From assembly GCA_003054665.1 (NCBI GenBank), contig QAYY01000002.1:186001-250000 (forward strand): a stretch of 64,000 nucleotides of DNA. Reading direction: 5' to 3'. The notes beneath the pieces were generated by a model that ran no database searches, was not told the DNA's origin, and saw nothing but the letters and a program-made list of their open reading frames with translations. Position 1 is the stretch's first letter, and the number at the start of each line of letters is the position of its first letter. The stretch is from Opitutaceae bacterium EW11. Lineage in GTDB: Bacteria > Verrucomicrobiota > Verrucomicrobiia > Opitutales > Opitutaceae. A program made the translations under genes and the position numbers. This document shows, piece after piece, positions 9,955-24,190 of the stretch.

Positions 9955-9983
9955 GCGATTGCGGCCCGTCGGGTCGCAATCGC
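9955..9983 (+). terminator. hairpin directly after the TonB receptor
   Basis: A perfect 9-bp stem, GCGATTGCG with CGCAATCGC, encloses a loop that itself can pair (CCC with GGG). It starts 14 bp after the receptor stop. There is no T-run, so it may stabilise the mRNA end or act together with the next hairpin. Confidence 0.55.
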
Positions 9984-10007
9984 TTCCAAAACAGCCTGAA
10001 TCTCTCA

Positions 10008-10041
10008 GCGGCGCCGGTTCACTCCGGCGCCGCTTTTCGTT
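10008..10041 (+). terminator. rho-independent terminator of the TonB receptor
   Basis: A perfect 10-bp GC stem, GCGGCGCCGG with CCGGCGCCGC, loop TTCACT, followed at once by TTTTCGTTTCG. It is the clearest intrinsic terminator in the first 15 kb and ends the receptor transcript. Confidence 0.85.
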
Positions 10042-10348
10042 TCGCGGCGCGAACTCCGACGCCGCGTCAGCCGGCGGCCCGCTCGTTGCCGAACGAGCCG
10101 CGCCGTTCTCTTGCCAGCTCGCTGGAGCAGCCTTTTCTCACGGGACCGCGCCGGTATCCCCCGTTTCGCCGGTGTCGCGGTTTTGCCAACAGCCGAAGAC
10201 TCGAAGCATCCGATCGGACGGTGTCGCTCGGAAGGTCGCCGGGGCGACGATGTATCCGGGCGATCGACTCGCTCGAGGAACGGACTCAGCTCGGCGCTAG
10301 TTTTGGCGTTTGTTTTCTTTCGAAGTAGCTACGCTTCCACCACGTCTC
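10042..10348. other. intergenic region without recognised gene
   Basis: 307 bp between the receptor terminator and the next lipoprotein gene. Several overlapping frames are open, but all are arginine/serine/proline-rich as expected of noncoding GC-rich DNA. The last 40 bp are T-rich, probably the promoter side of the next gene, but I cannot define hexamers. Confidence 0.4.
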
Positions 10349-11674
10349 ATGCGGGACTCCTCCTGCCAGTCTTCTTTCCGCCGCATCTTGCCCCTCGCCG
10401 CCGCCCTGACTCTCATCGCGGTTTTGATTTCCGCCGCCGGGTGCAACCCTCCGCCTCCGCGGCGCGCGGCGCGTGGTGCGGCGAGATCCGCCGCAGCGCC
10501 GGCGCAACCCGTGCAGATGCTCGACTACCTGCATCCGGAGCATATCGGCGCACCGATCGGCAAGATGCCCTGGATCGCGCACCTGATCGCGGTCGATCTC
10601 GACCAGGATGGCTTGCTCGATGTCGTGGCCTGCGAGGGGCAGGAGAACAAGGTGGTCTGGATACGCCAGGTCTCTCGGGGGAAGTACGAGGAACAGGTGC
10701 TCCCGTGCGATGTGAAGGCGCCCGTTCACGTCGAAGCTGCCGACATGGATGGCGACGGCGACCTCGATCTCCTGATCTCCTGCATGGGAGTGGTCTTTCC
10801 CAACAACGATCAGATCGGAACCGTGACCATCCTGGAGAACCTGGGCGGCGGGCGCTGGGCGCAGCACGATGTGCTCGAGCACACCTCGCGCGTCACCGAT
10901 ATCCGTGCAGGCGACCTCAACGGCGACGGCAAGATCGACCTCGCTGTCGGACAATTTGGATACGACCAGGGCGAGATCCGCTGGCTGGAGCGCACCGGAC
11001 CGTGGGAGTTCAAACCTCACGTGCTGCTCGAGCTTTCGGGCGACATCAATGTCGGCATCGCCGATTTCGACGGCGATCACCGGCCCGACATCGTTGCGCA
11101 GATCTCGCAGCAGTGGGAGGAGATCTATCTTTTCCAGAATCGGGGCGGAGGGGAGTTCGAGCGAAAGCGGATCTGGAGCTCCTCGAACGAGGACTACGGA
11201 AGCAGCGGCATGGTCGTCGTCGACCTCAACCGCGACGGCAAACCCGACGTGCTCTTTTCGAACGGCGACGGCTTCGGCCCGGCCGTCGTCCCGGGCCCGC
11301 GGCCCTATCACGGCGTCCAGTGGCTGGAAAACCGGGGGCAGGGCAACTTCTACTACCACCGAATCGGCGACATGTACGGCGCGTACAACCCCGTCGCGAT
11401 CGATCTCGACCAGGACGGCAATCTCGACGTGGTCGTCGTCTCCGCGTTCATCGAGAAAGACAGCCAGGGGAATCCGCTCCCGAGCCTGGCCTGGTTCCGC
11501 AATGACGGGCGCCTCGGTTTCGAGAAACGAATTCTCGCCTACCGCCCGCAGGACCAGTTGACGCTCGCGGCCGGCGATTTCGACGGCAACGGGAAGCCGT
11601 GCCTCGTCACGGGCGGCTTCTACGTGTTCAACCCGGCCGAATACATGGGGCGCGTGACGCTTTGGAGGCGTTGA
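10349..11674 (+). CDS. FG-GAP/VCBS-repeat lipoprotein
   Basis: 441 residues. An N-terminal hydrophobic segment ends in the lipobox-like SAAGC with Cys32, so it is probably lipidated and exported. After a Pro/Arg-rich linker it carries seven calcium-binding-like repeats of the form DxDxDGxxD: DLDQDGLLDVV, DMDGDGDLDLL, DLNGDGKIDLA, DFDGDHRPDIV, DLNRDGKPDVL, DLDQDGNLDVV and a degenerate DFDGNGKPCLV. These FG-GAP/VCBS blades usually build a beta-propeller like that of integrin alpha chains. It leads a tandem set: a TPR protein follows 5 bp after the stop, then a spermidine-synthase-like membrane protein. The ATG at 10349 was chosen for the signal peptide; a start at 10310 is in frame. Function unknown. 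Confidence 0.85.
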   Translation: MRDSSCQSSFRRILPLAAALTLIAVLISAAGCNPPPPRRAARGAARSAAAPAQPVQMLDYLHPEHIGAPIGKMPWIAHLIAVDLDQDGLLDVVACEGQENKVVWIRQVSRGKYEEQVLPCDVKAPVHVEAADMDGDGDLDLLISCMGVVFPNNDQIGTVTILENLGGGRWAQHDVLEHTSRVTDIRAGDLNGDGKIDLAVGQFGYDQGEIRWLERTGPWEFKPHVLLELSGDINVGIADFDGDHRPDIVAQISQQWEEIYLFQNRGGGEFERKRIWSSSNEDYGSSGMVVVDLNRDGKPDVLFSNGDGFGPAVVPGPRPYHGVQWLENRGQGNFYYHRIGDMYGAYNPVAIDLDQDGNLDVVVVSAFIEKDSQGNPLPSLAWFRNDGRLGFEKRILAYRPQDQLTLAAGDFDGNGKPCLVTGGFYVFNPAEYMGRVTLWRR

Positions 11675-11679
11675 AGCGA

Positions 11680-13122
11680 ATGAAGCCGTCGAACAAACGA
11701 TTCCGCTGGATCCTGATCGCCGTCGTCCTCTGCGCGATCGGCGCCGGCGGCGCGGGCTGGTGGTGGCGCAGCTACCGCCCGAAGGCGATCGCCACGGCGG
11801 CCCTTCCGCCGCGGCCGGATCTGGCCGGCATGCCGTCGCAGCTGCGAGATCGGATACGCGAGGCGGACGATGCCGTCGTCGCGGGCCGGGACTCGATCGA
11901 GTCTCTGGCCGAGCTTTCCCGGCTCTACCACGCCAACGGCCATCTCGCGGAGGCCCGGCAGTGCTACGAAGGTTTGGAGAAACTCGATCCGCGCGAGGGG
12001 CGCTGGTATTACCGCCACGCGATGATCGTGGCCGGTTTCGGCGAAATGGATTCCGCCGTCGCGCTGCTGCGGAAGGCGACCGAAATCGATCCGAGTTATC
12101 TCCCCGCGCGGCTTCGTCTGGGCGACATTCTTCTCAAAGACAACAAGGTCGACGAGGCGATCGCCGTGTTCGACGGAGCGCAGAGCCGCGACCCCGGTGA
12201 GCCGTACAGCCTCCTGGGCCTGGCGCGTTGCGACATGGACCGCGCGCTCTGGCAGGCGGCCCGGGAAAAACTCGAGCGCGTCGTGCAGGCCACGAATTAC
12301 GCGCTTGGATACGATTTGATCGTCCCCGTCTACGAACGGCTCGGCCTGCAGGATCGCGCTGCGGAAATCCGCGGACGGATGAAGGCATGGGGTGCGTTTC
12401 GCGACATGGCCGATCCGTGGATGGAGGAGCTGAACGCCGACAGTTACGACGCATTCCAGCTCTCGGTCGTCGCAGGTGCGATGAAGGTTCGGGGAGACCG
12501 CAACGCGGCGCGTACCCTGCTGGAGCGTTCGGTCTCTCTGGCGCCAAACAACGCCGCCCTGCATTTCCAATACGCGATGCTCCTCGTCGATCTCTCGGAG
12601 TTGCCCAAGGCGAAGACAGAATTGGAGCGCTGCACGGTTCTCGATCCGACCTTCGCCGACGGCTGGGCGTACCTCTCCGGCGTGATCTCCACGATGGGCG
12701 ACAACGTGGGCGCGCAGCGGGTCTTCGCCGAGGGCTTGGCCCGGTGCCCGAATTCTCCGGGCCTGCACCGGATGCAGGCGAATCAGCTGAGGGCGATGGG
12801 CCGCATCGACGAGGCGGTCCGTGAATACCGGGAATCGATCCGTCTTCGTCCGACCGAGGCCGAACCGTACATCGAACTCGGCATGACCCTCATGTCGGCC
12901 GGTCGCACGGCGGACGGATTGAAGGAGTTCGAAAACGCACTGGTGGCGGAACCGGAAAACCCGATGGTGCTGACCACCCTGGCGTTCAACGCGATCCAGA
13001 CGCACGACGAGACCGCCGCACGCCAATGGCTGGATCGCGCCAGGAAGCAGCCTCGCGTTTTGCCGGACGACATCCAGCGCCTCGTGGGCGCTTTCCGCCA
13101 GACCTTCGGCCGCGAGCCTTGA
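11680..13122 (+). CDS. membrane-anchored tetratricopeptide-repeat protein
   Basis: 480 residues. A single N-terminal membrane segment (about residues 9-27, ILIAVVLCAIGAGGAGWWW) is followed by a long helical region with many TPR-like units, such as SLAELSRLYHANGHLAEARQCYEGLEKLDP, AVALLRKATEIDPSYLPARLRLGDIL and EAVREYRESIRLRPTEAEPYIELGMTL. TPR arrays are protein-binding scaffolds; the anchor places this one at the outer face of the cytoplasmic membrane. GGAGG at about 11664 stands 11 bp before the ATG and supports this start over the longer overlapping frame. It sits 5 bp after the VCBS lipoprotein gene and is probably cotranscribed with it. Partner unknown. Confidence 0.86.
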   Translation: MKPSNKRFRWILIAVVLCAIGAGGAGWWWRSYRPKAIATAALPPRPDLAGMPSQLRDRIREADDAVVAGRDSIESLAELSRLYHANGHLAEARQCYEGLEKLDPREGRWYYRHAMIVAGFGEMDSAVALLRKATEIDPSYLPARLRLGDILLKDNKVDEAIAVFDGAQSRDPGEPYSLLGLARCDMDRALWQAAREKLERVVQATNYALGYDLIVPVYERLGLQDRAAEIRGRMKAWGAFRDMADPWMEELNADSYDAFQLSVVAGAMKVRGDRNAARTLLERSVSLAPNNAALHFQYAMLLVDLSELPKAKTELERCTVLDPTFADGWAYLSGVISTMGDNVGAQRVFAEGLARCPNSPGLHRMQANQLRAMGRIDEAVREYRESIRLRPTEAEPYIELGMTLMSAGRTADGLKEFENALVAEPENPMVLTTLAFNAIQTHDETAARQWLDRARKQPRVLPDDIQRLVGAFRQTFGREP

Positions 13123-13237
13123 GCGGTTCGTGAACCCCGCCGCGATTCGGCTGGACCGGATACCGGCGCGTCGGCTTGCGCGATTGCGAGTTCGATGGAC
13201 TTTGGTCCCGCGGTCCGAGACGTTTTCGGCGCCCCGC

Positions 13238-15502
13238 ATGCTTCCCTACGCCATCAGCATCTTCACCGGCGCGTTCCTTCTTTTCCAGGTTCAGCCGCTC
13301 ATCGGGAAATACATCCTGCCGTGGTTCGGGGGCAGTCCGGGAGTGTGGACGACCTGCCTTCTGTTCTTCCAGACGCTGCTCCTGGGCGGCTACGCCTACG
13401 CGCATGTCTCCTCGACTCGGTTGAAGCCGCGGACGCAGATGATCGTGCACGTGGCTTTGCTCGCGCTCTCGCTCGTCTTCCTGCCGATCACGCCGTCGGA
13501 ATCGTGGAAGCTTCAGGAAGGCGGAAATCCCGCCTGGAGAATTCTCCTTCTGCTCAGCGCCACGGTCGGCGTTCCGTACCTCGTGCTTTCGGCCACGGGG
13601 CCGTTGCTCCAGCACTGGTTCAGCCGCACGCACCCCGATCGATCGCCGTATCGCCTGTATGCACTTTCCAACTTCGGTTCGCTGCTCGCGCTGCTGAGCT
13701 ATCCGTTCTTTTTCGAACCGCGCCTGACGCGCCACGACCAGGTGCTCCTTTGGTCGGCCGGCCTGGTGGTTTTCTCGGCGGTGTGCGCGTATTGCGCGAT
13801 CCTCGCGGGCCGCCGTCCGCTGTCGGCGCCTCCGGTCTCCGTCGAGACCGAACCGGTGCCGGATCGCGCCGACGCGACGGGGTGGAAGGAAAAGGCGCTG
13901 TGGGTGACGTTTCCCGCTGTCGCCTCGGTCCTGCTCCTCGCGGTGACCAACAAGCTTTCCCAGGACGTGGCGGTGATTCCCTTCCTCTGGGTCCTGCCGC
14001 TCAGCCTGTATCTCCTGAGCTTCATCCTCTGTTTCGATCATCCACGGTGGTATTCGCGCGGCGCCTACGCCGCCGCCCTAGTCGTGGCGGTGGGAGGGAT
14101 CGGCTCGCTCCTGGCGGAGGGAAACTCGGTGCGACTGTGGATCCAGGTGGCGGGGTATTCCGCGGCTCTGTTTGTCGCCTGCATGATCTGCCACGGCGAA
14201 CTCTACCGCTTGCGTCCGTCGTCCGCGCGGCTGACGCAGTATTACCTCGCGATCTCGGCGGGCGGTGCGCTGGGCGGATTCCTCGTTGCGATCGTCGCGC
14301 CCCTCGTGCTGAACCAGCTGCTCGAGCTTCAATTCGGCCTTTGGGTACTCGTCTACCTGGTCGGCCTTGTCTGCCTTCGCGCGAAGTCGCGGGCGCTGGC
14401 GTTGGGCACCGTTCTCGGAACGCTCCTGGCGGTTCCCGTCATGCTCGCGATCAGCGCCTCCACCACAGCGAGAACGGTCGGCTGGAGCGTGGCCCTCAGG
14501 AGCGAAACTCGCGAGATGATCGCCCAGCACGGCGTGTTCGGCTTCGGCGTGATCACGGCCGTGCTCCTCTTCGCTTTTGGCGGAAAACCGTCCTGGCCGC
14601 GCGAATGGCGCATGCGGCAGGCGGGGGCCCCTCTTTTCCTGCCGATGGCGGTGGCCGTGGCCTTCCTTATCCAGGCTCGCGGGGATTCGGCGGCGCTCGT
14701 CGAGGCGGTGCGAAATTTCTACGGCACGCTCAGCGTAGCCGAGCGCAACACCGACTCGGGGGACCTCCGCTACTATGCTCTGACTCACGGCACGATCACC
14801 CACGGGATCCAGTTCGCCGAGTCGCCGCAGACGAAGCTGCCGACGACCTACTACGGGCTGCACAGCGGAGTGGGACTGGCGGTGTTGAACAGCCTCAGCC
14901 TGGGCGGACGACGGGTGGGCATCGTCGGGCTGGGCACGGGCACCATCGCGGCCTACGGCGCGGCGGGGGACAAATTTCGGTTCTACGACATCAATCCCGC
15001 GGTGGAGCATCTGGCGCGAACCCGCTTCAAATACCTGGAGGAATCGGCGGCGGAGGTGACGGTGGTGCTGGGCGACGCGCGCATCTCGATGGAAAAGGAG
15101 CTGAGCGAGGGAGAACTGCAGCAATTCGACGTTCTCGCGTTGGATGCGTTCAGCAGCGACGCGATCCCCGTTCACCTTCTCACCCGCGAAGCGTTCGAAC
15201 TCTACCTCAAGCATCTGGCATGGTCTGGCGTGATCGCGGTGCATATCTCGAACCGGTACCTCGACCTCGAACCGGTCGTCTACAAGGCGGCGCGCAGCCT
15301 CGGGCTTCAGGCCGTGACGATCTCGGACAATCCGCCCAAGGAGGACTGGTGGCTGTACCGAAGCACCTGGGTGCTTGTCAGCCGCACGACGGAGCCGTTC
15401 TCCCAAACCGACATCGCGAAGGTGGCGGAGCTTCCCCTGAAGCAGAAGGACGTGCGCCTCTGGACGGACGACTACGCCAGCCTTCTTCCGGTGCTGCGAT
15501 AG
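13238..15502 (+). CDS. polytopic membrane protein with C-terminal spermidine-synthase-like domain
   Basis: 754 residues. The N-terminal 480 residues form many transmembrane segments and begin with the family signature FLLFQVQPLIGKYILPWFGGSPGVWTTCLL. The C-terminal 230 residues are a class I methyltransferase/spermidine-synthase fold with a glycine-rich loop (GIVGLGTGTIAAYG), an acidic turn (FYDINPAVEHLA) and GDARISME followed by DVLALDAFSSDAIPVHLL. This arrangement is widespread in Bacteria as 'fused MFS/spermidine synthase', but its reaction is not established and polyamine synthesis should not be assumed. The ATG at 13238 matches the family start; a GTG at 13130 would add 36 arginine-rich residues. 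It is the third gene of the VCBS-TPR set and converges on the nicotinate phosphoribosyltransferase gene with 18 bp between. Confidence 0.87.
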   Translation: MLPYAISIFTGAFLLFQVQPLIGKYILPWFGGSPGVWTTCLLFFQTLLLGGYAYAHVSSTRLKPRTQMIVHVALLALSLVFLPITPSESWKLQEGGNPAWRILLLLSATVGVPYLVLSATGPLLQHWFSRTHPDRSPYRLYALSNFGSLLALLSYPFFFEPRLTRHDQVLLWSAGLVVFSAVCAYCAILAGRRPLSAPPVSVETEPVPDRADATGWKEKALWVTFPAVASVLLLAVTNKLSQDVAVIPFLWVLPLSLYLLSFILCFDHPRWYSRGAYAAALVVAVGGIGSLLAEGNSVRLWIQVAGYSAALFVACMICHGELYRLRPSSARLTQYYLAISAGGALGGFLVAIVAPLVLNQLLELQFGLWVLVYLVGLVCLRAKSRALALGTVLGTLLAVPVMLAISASTTARTVGWSVALRSETREMIAQHGVFGFGVITAVLLFAFGGKPSWPREWRMRQAGAPLFLPMAVAVAFLIQARGDSAALVEAVRNFYGTLSVAERNTDSGDLRYYALTHGTITHGIQFAESPQTKLPTTYYGLHSGVGLAVLNSLSLGGRRVGIVGLGTGTIAAYGAAGDKFRFYDINPAVEHLARTRFKYLEESAAEVTVVLGDARISMEKELSEGELQQFDVLALDAFSSDAIPVHLLTREAFELYLKHLAWSGVIAVHISNRYLDLEPVVYKAARSLGLQAVTISDNPPKEDWWLYRSTWVLVSRTTEPFSQTDIAKVAELPLKQKDVRLWTDDYASLLPVLR

Positions 15503-15520
15503 GCGAACGGCAGCCGCGGA

Positions 15521-16987
15521 TCAGCCTGGCTGGGCGGCCCGGTTTTCTTCGATGAGGCGGAGCCGGAGGTCGTGAAGCCCGGGCTCGAGGCCGACCGCGT
15601 ATTCGTGCGGATTCAGCAGGCGCTTGATGCCGCCGTGCAGATGCGAGAGCTGCTCCTGGGTCCTTTTTCGAATCTCGTCGAGCGACGGCAGGACCGCGAC
15701 GCGTTTGCCGCCGCGGAAAACCGGCACGAGGAGGTCTTCGGCCGAACTGCCTGCCGGCATTGATTTGTGGCGGAGGGGATTGTTGGGGTCGACCAGGGTG
15801 CGCAGGTCCTTCGGCGGTTCGGCCTGATTGTAGATCACGTCGCCGGCGAATTCGCCGTCGCGCCGAAAGCGCCGCACCTGGAGTATCCCCGGCATCGATA
15901 CCTTGGCGGTTTGCTCCGAAAGCTTCAACCGGTAGCTCCAGGGCGCGCCGGATTCCCGGACGGCCGAGAGCTTGTACACGCCCCCGAGCGCGGGCTGATC
16001 GTGCGCGGTGACAAGCTTCGTGCCCACTCCCCAGACGGCGATTCTCGCGCCCTGCTGCTGAAGGCTCTCGATGATATGCTCGTCGAGATCGTTGCTCGCA
16101 TAGATCTTCGCCTTCGGAAAACCGGCTTCGTCGAGCAGGCGCCGGCTCTCGATGCTGAGGTAGGCGAGATCCCCGGAGTCCAGGCGGATGCCGATCATCT
16201 CGTGCCCGTGCTCGCGCAGCCAGCGCCCGGCTTCGATTGCACGGCGGACGCCTTGCAGGGTGTCATAGGTGTCGACGAGGAACACGCAGTTGTTCGGCAG
16301 CGCTTCTGCGTAGGCCTGGAACGACTCCGGCTCGGAGGCGAACGACATGACCCAGCTGTGGGCGTGCGTGCCGCCGACGGGGATGCCGAACATTCGGCCC
16401 GCGAGAACATTGGAGGTCGCGGCGCACCCGCCGATGTAGGCGGCTCGGCTGGCCGCAAGCGCGCCGTCGACGCCCTGGGCCCGCCGCAGGCCGAACTCGA
16501 ATACCGGCTCTCCCCGGGCCGACTGGCAGATGCGCGCGGCTTTGGTCGCGATCAGGGTCTGGAAATTGACGAAGTTCAGAAGCGCAGTCTCGACGATCTG
16601 AGCCTGCACGATCGGTCCGCTCACGCGGAGCAGCGGTTCGTTCGCGAAGACGGCCGTGCCCTCGGGCACAGCGTCCACGTCGCAGGCGAATTCGAGCTTC
16701 TGAAGGTACGAGAGAAAGGCGGGATCGAAGAGCGGACGCCCGTCGTTTCCTTTGAGGGCCGAGAGATACTTCGTGTCGTCCTCCGTGAAGCGGAGCGTTT
16801 CGAGCCACTCGACGGCGTCGGCCAGACCGGCGGCGATCGTGTATCCACTGTGAAACGGCGCCCGGCGAAACGTGAGGTGGAAAACGGCTTCCTTCCTCGC
16901 CGTGCCCGATTTCCAGTAACCGTACGCCATCGTCAGCTGATACAGGTCGGTGAGGAGCGCGGAGGAAAGAAGTCGCTGCGATGGCAT
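15521..16987 (-). CDS. pncB: nicotinate phosphoribosyltransferase
   Basis: 488 residues. The start LLTDLYQLTMAYGYWKSG is the NAPRTase N-terminal signature. Further blocks are EFGLRRAQGVDGALAASRAAYIGG, GTHAHSWVMSF (containing the histidine phosphorylated in this family) and GIRLDSGDLAYLS, the phosphoribosyl-binding region. It makes nicotinate mononucleotide from nicotinate and PRPP in the Preiss-Handler salvage route to NAD. I chose the ATG at 16987; the frame continues to 17119, but those 44 residues are not family-like. The upstream region carries an inverted repeat and then a mobile-like element. Confidence 0.93.
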   Translation of the reverse strand: MPSQRLLSSALLTDLYQLTMAYGYWKSGTARKEAVFHLTFRRAPFHSGYTIAAGLADAVEWLETLRFTEDDTKYLSALKGNDGRPLFDPAFLSYLQKLEFACDVDAVPEGTAVFANEPLLRVSGPIVQAQIVETALLNFVNFQTLIATKAARICQSARGEPVFEFGLRRAQGVDGALAASRAAYIGGCAATSNVLAGRMFGIPVGGTHAHSWVMSFASEPESFQAYAEALPNNCVFLVDTYDTLQGVRRAIEAGRWLREHGHEMIGIRLDSGDLAYLSIESRRLLDEAGFPKAKIYASNDLDEHIIESLQQQGARIAVWGVGTKLVTAHDQPALGGVYKLSAVRESGAPWSYRLKLSEQTAKVSMPGILQVRRFRRDGEFAGDVIYNQAEPPKDLRTLVDPNNPLRHKSMPAGSSAEDLLVPVFRGGKRVAVLPSLDEIRKRTQEQLSHLHGGIKRLLNPHEYAVGLEPGLHDLRLRLIEENRAAQPG

Positions 16988-17124
16988 GTCAGCATCGTGG
17001 GCCAGCCAGGCGGGCGGTTCCAGTCGGTTGTTCGCGTTGTCGTAGTCGGCGGACCTGCACGAACTCCCGGGCCCCATTGTATCCGGGATATTGTGGCGGG
17101 TTTGTGAAACCCCGCTCACCGGAC

Positions 17125-17215
17125 AAATCAGAGATCAGGATCTCAGGTGCGGGATGCCAGAATTCGGACCACGGATTGCAGAAGCCAGCGTGTGTTGTCA
17201 GCTGGCCTCTGATTT
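17125..17215. repeat. inverted repeat upstream of pncB
   Basis: AAATCAGAG at 17125-17133 is repeated as its complement CTCTGATTT at 17207-17215. The left arm runs on with further ATCAG-like units (GATCAGGATCTCAG). It could form an imperfect stem around a 73-bp loop. It recalls the opposed short-repeat arms seen at three other gaps in this window, but is more degenerate. Confidence 0.4.
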
Positions 17216-17229
17216 CCGTCCGCTGCCCC

Positions 17230-17501
17230 TAGGGCGTGTTTTCAAAACGGGAAACGGAGCGCTGGGAGCGGAGCGAGCAGAGTGCAAGGCGGGAACAAGG
17301 GAGCTGGGCTTTCAGCCCTGCCCCTTGTTCACAACGCCGCACCGTGCTCGCTTCCGCCCCAGCCCTTCGGGTGGGAAAAGAATCGAGGCGGGCGGCGTTG
17401 TGCCGAAAAGCATGGGCCGCAGGCCCACCTCTTTTCGGCCCGCCTGGCCCCCCTCGATTCTTTCCTCCACGCTCTGCTTCCCATTTTGCAAACACGCCCT
17501 A
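17230..17501. mobile_element. 272-bp MITE-like element with terminal inverted repeats and nested hairpins
   Basis: The left end (TAGGGCGTGTTTTCAAAACG from 17230) and the complement of the right end (TAGGGCGTGTTTGCAAAATG, ending at 17501) match at 18 of 20 positions, and GGAA follows in both. Inside are several exact inverted repeats: GAACAAGGG/CCCTTGTTC (17293-17330, with GGGCT/AGCCC inside it), ACAACGCCGC/GCGGCGTTGT (17331-17340 and 17392-17401), AAAGAATCGAGG/CCTCGATTCTTT (17377-17388 and 17452-17463), GCCGAAAAG/CTTTTCGGC (17402-17439) and TGGGCC/GGCCCA (17413-17427). No transposase is encoded and no obvious target-site duplication is visible. It fits a non-autonomous transposable element or a structured repeat. 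Confidence 0.7.
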
Positions 17502-17517
17502 ACACCAGACCTCCGAA

Positions 17518-23234
<5,717 letters not shown>

Positions 23235-23275
23235 CGGAATCGGCCTCCGGTTCCTGCCGGACGCCCGAGCGATTT

Positions 23276-23305
23276 CGAAGGACGCGCCACCCGGCGCGTC
23301 CTTCG
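23276..23305 (+). terminator. terminator hairpin after the OPT transporter
   Basis: A perfect 13-bp stem, CGAAGGACGCGCC with GGCGCGTCCTTCG, loop ACCC, followed by TCGTATTTGG. The T content after the stem is modest, but the stem length and position 41 bp after the stop make it a likely terminator. Confidence 0.75.
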
Positions 23306-23527
23306 TCGTATTTGGCCGGCCGGATACATGCGGCCGCCGTCGGTCCGCGGCCCGGGTGCAAGGACCGGGCGGCTCCCCACCGGTTTCGGCGAGAGAGATT
23401 TTGGTTTGTGCGGTCCCTTCAGGGAAACGGGCGGACTGCGGCGGGGCGTGCGGAGGAGGTTGCTCCTTGTCTGCGCGATGCGCCGCTGTCCGCGTCCAAA
23501 AACAGAATTCCTCAAATCCGGACCATC

Positions 23528-24019
23528 ATGTCACAGACCGACCAAGTTATCAGCTGGCTCAACAGCGCCTACGCCATGGAGCAGGCGCAAATCCAAGTGC
23601 TCGAAAATCACGCCCAAGACGCCGGGGACTTCCCTAGCGTTCGCTCTCGTGACGAGCAGCATATCGAGGAAACCAAGCGGCACGCCGATCGCGTGAAGTA
23701 CTGCCTCCAGCTTCTCGACGCATCGCCGTCGACCACCAAGTCCGTCGTGGGAAGCATCACCGGCATGGTGCAGGGCGCGTCCTCCGGCATGTACAAGGAC
23801 GAGCTCGTGAAGAACTTCCTCTCAGACTACGCTTCGGAGCACTTCGAAATCGCCTGCTATCGGTCGCTCATCGCCGCGGCGCACGCCATTGGACGGCCGG
23901 AGATCGCCGAGATCTGTCGCGAGATCCTCCAGGACGAGGAAGCCATGGCGGAGTGGCTCGCCCAGAACATCCCCACGATGACGGAGACTTTCCTGCGACA
24001 GGAAACCGTGCGGAGTTGA
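23528..24019 (+). CDS. ferritin-like DUF892 (YciF/YciE-type) protein
   Basis: 163 residues, nearly all helical. It has the spaced Glu/His pattern of a four-helix ferritin-like di-iron bundle: MEQAQIQVLENHAQDA, RDEQHIEETKRHADRVKYCLQ, SEHFEIACYRSLIAAAHAIG and CREILQDEEAMAEWLAQNIP. The DUF892/YciF family is known from stress-induced proteins of unknown chemistry. I chose the ATG at 23528, which gives the usual family length; the longer frame from 23312 adds arginine-rich, unrelated residues. The 222 bp between the OPT terminator and this start hold no gene I can support and presumably its promoter. Confidence 0.85.
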   Translation: MSQTDQVISWLNSAYAMEQAQIQVLENHAQDAGDFPSVRSRDEQHIEETKRHADRVKYCLQLLDASPSTTKSVVGSITGMVQGASSGMYKDELVKNFLSDYASEHFEIACYRSLIAAAHAIGRPEIAEICREILQDEEAMAEWLAQNIPTMTETFLRQETVRS

Positions 24020-24190
24020 GGGCGACGGGGAGGACCGGAGGTTGGGAGCCGGACGCGGGGGAGGGCAGATGCCAGAGCTCTGAAGTCGGAGGCCCCGGGG
24101 GCGCACGTCCGAGAGGCGTGCTGGTGCCTCTGGGACTCCGATCCTGCCCGGCGAGTGAGGGTTGCCGATCTGCGGCCGGCGTCGCGGGCC

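Noticed and set aside
7466-9979. An 837-codon minus-strand frame opposite the TonB receptor
   Set aside because: Same cause: stop codons are rare opposite GC-rich genes. No signal peptide or domain is seen, and the receptor itself is certain.
23306-23527. Possible riboswitch upstream of the ferritin-like gene
   Set aside because: The region is GC-rich with scattered short complementarity, but matches no riboswitch core that I know.
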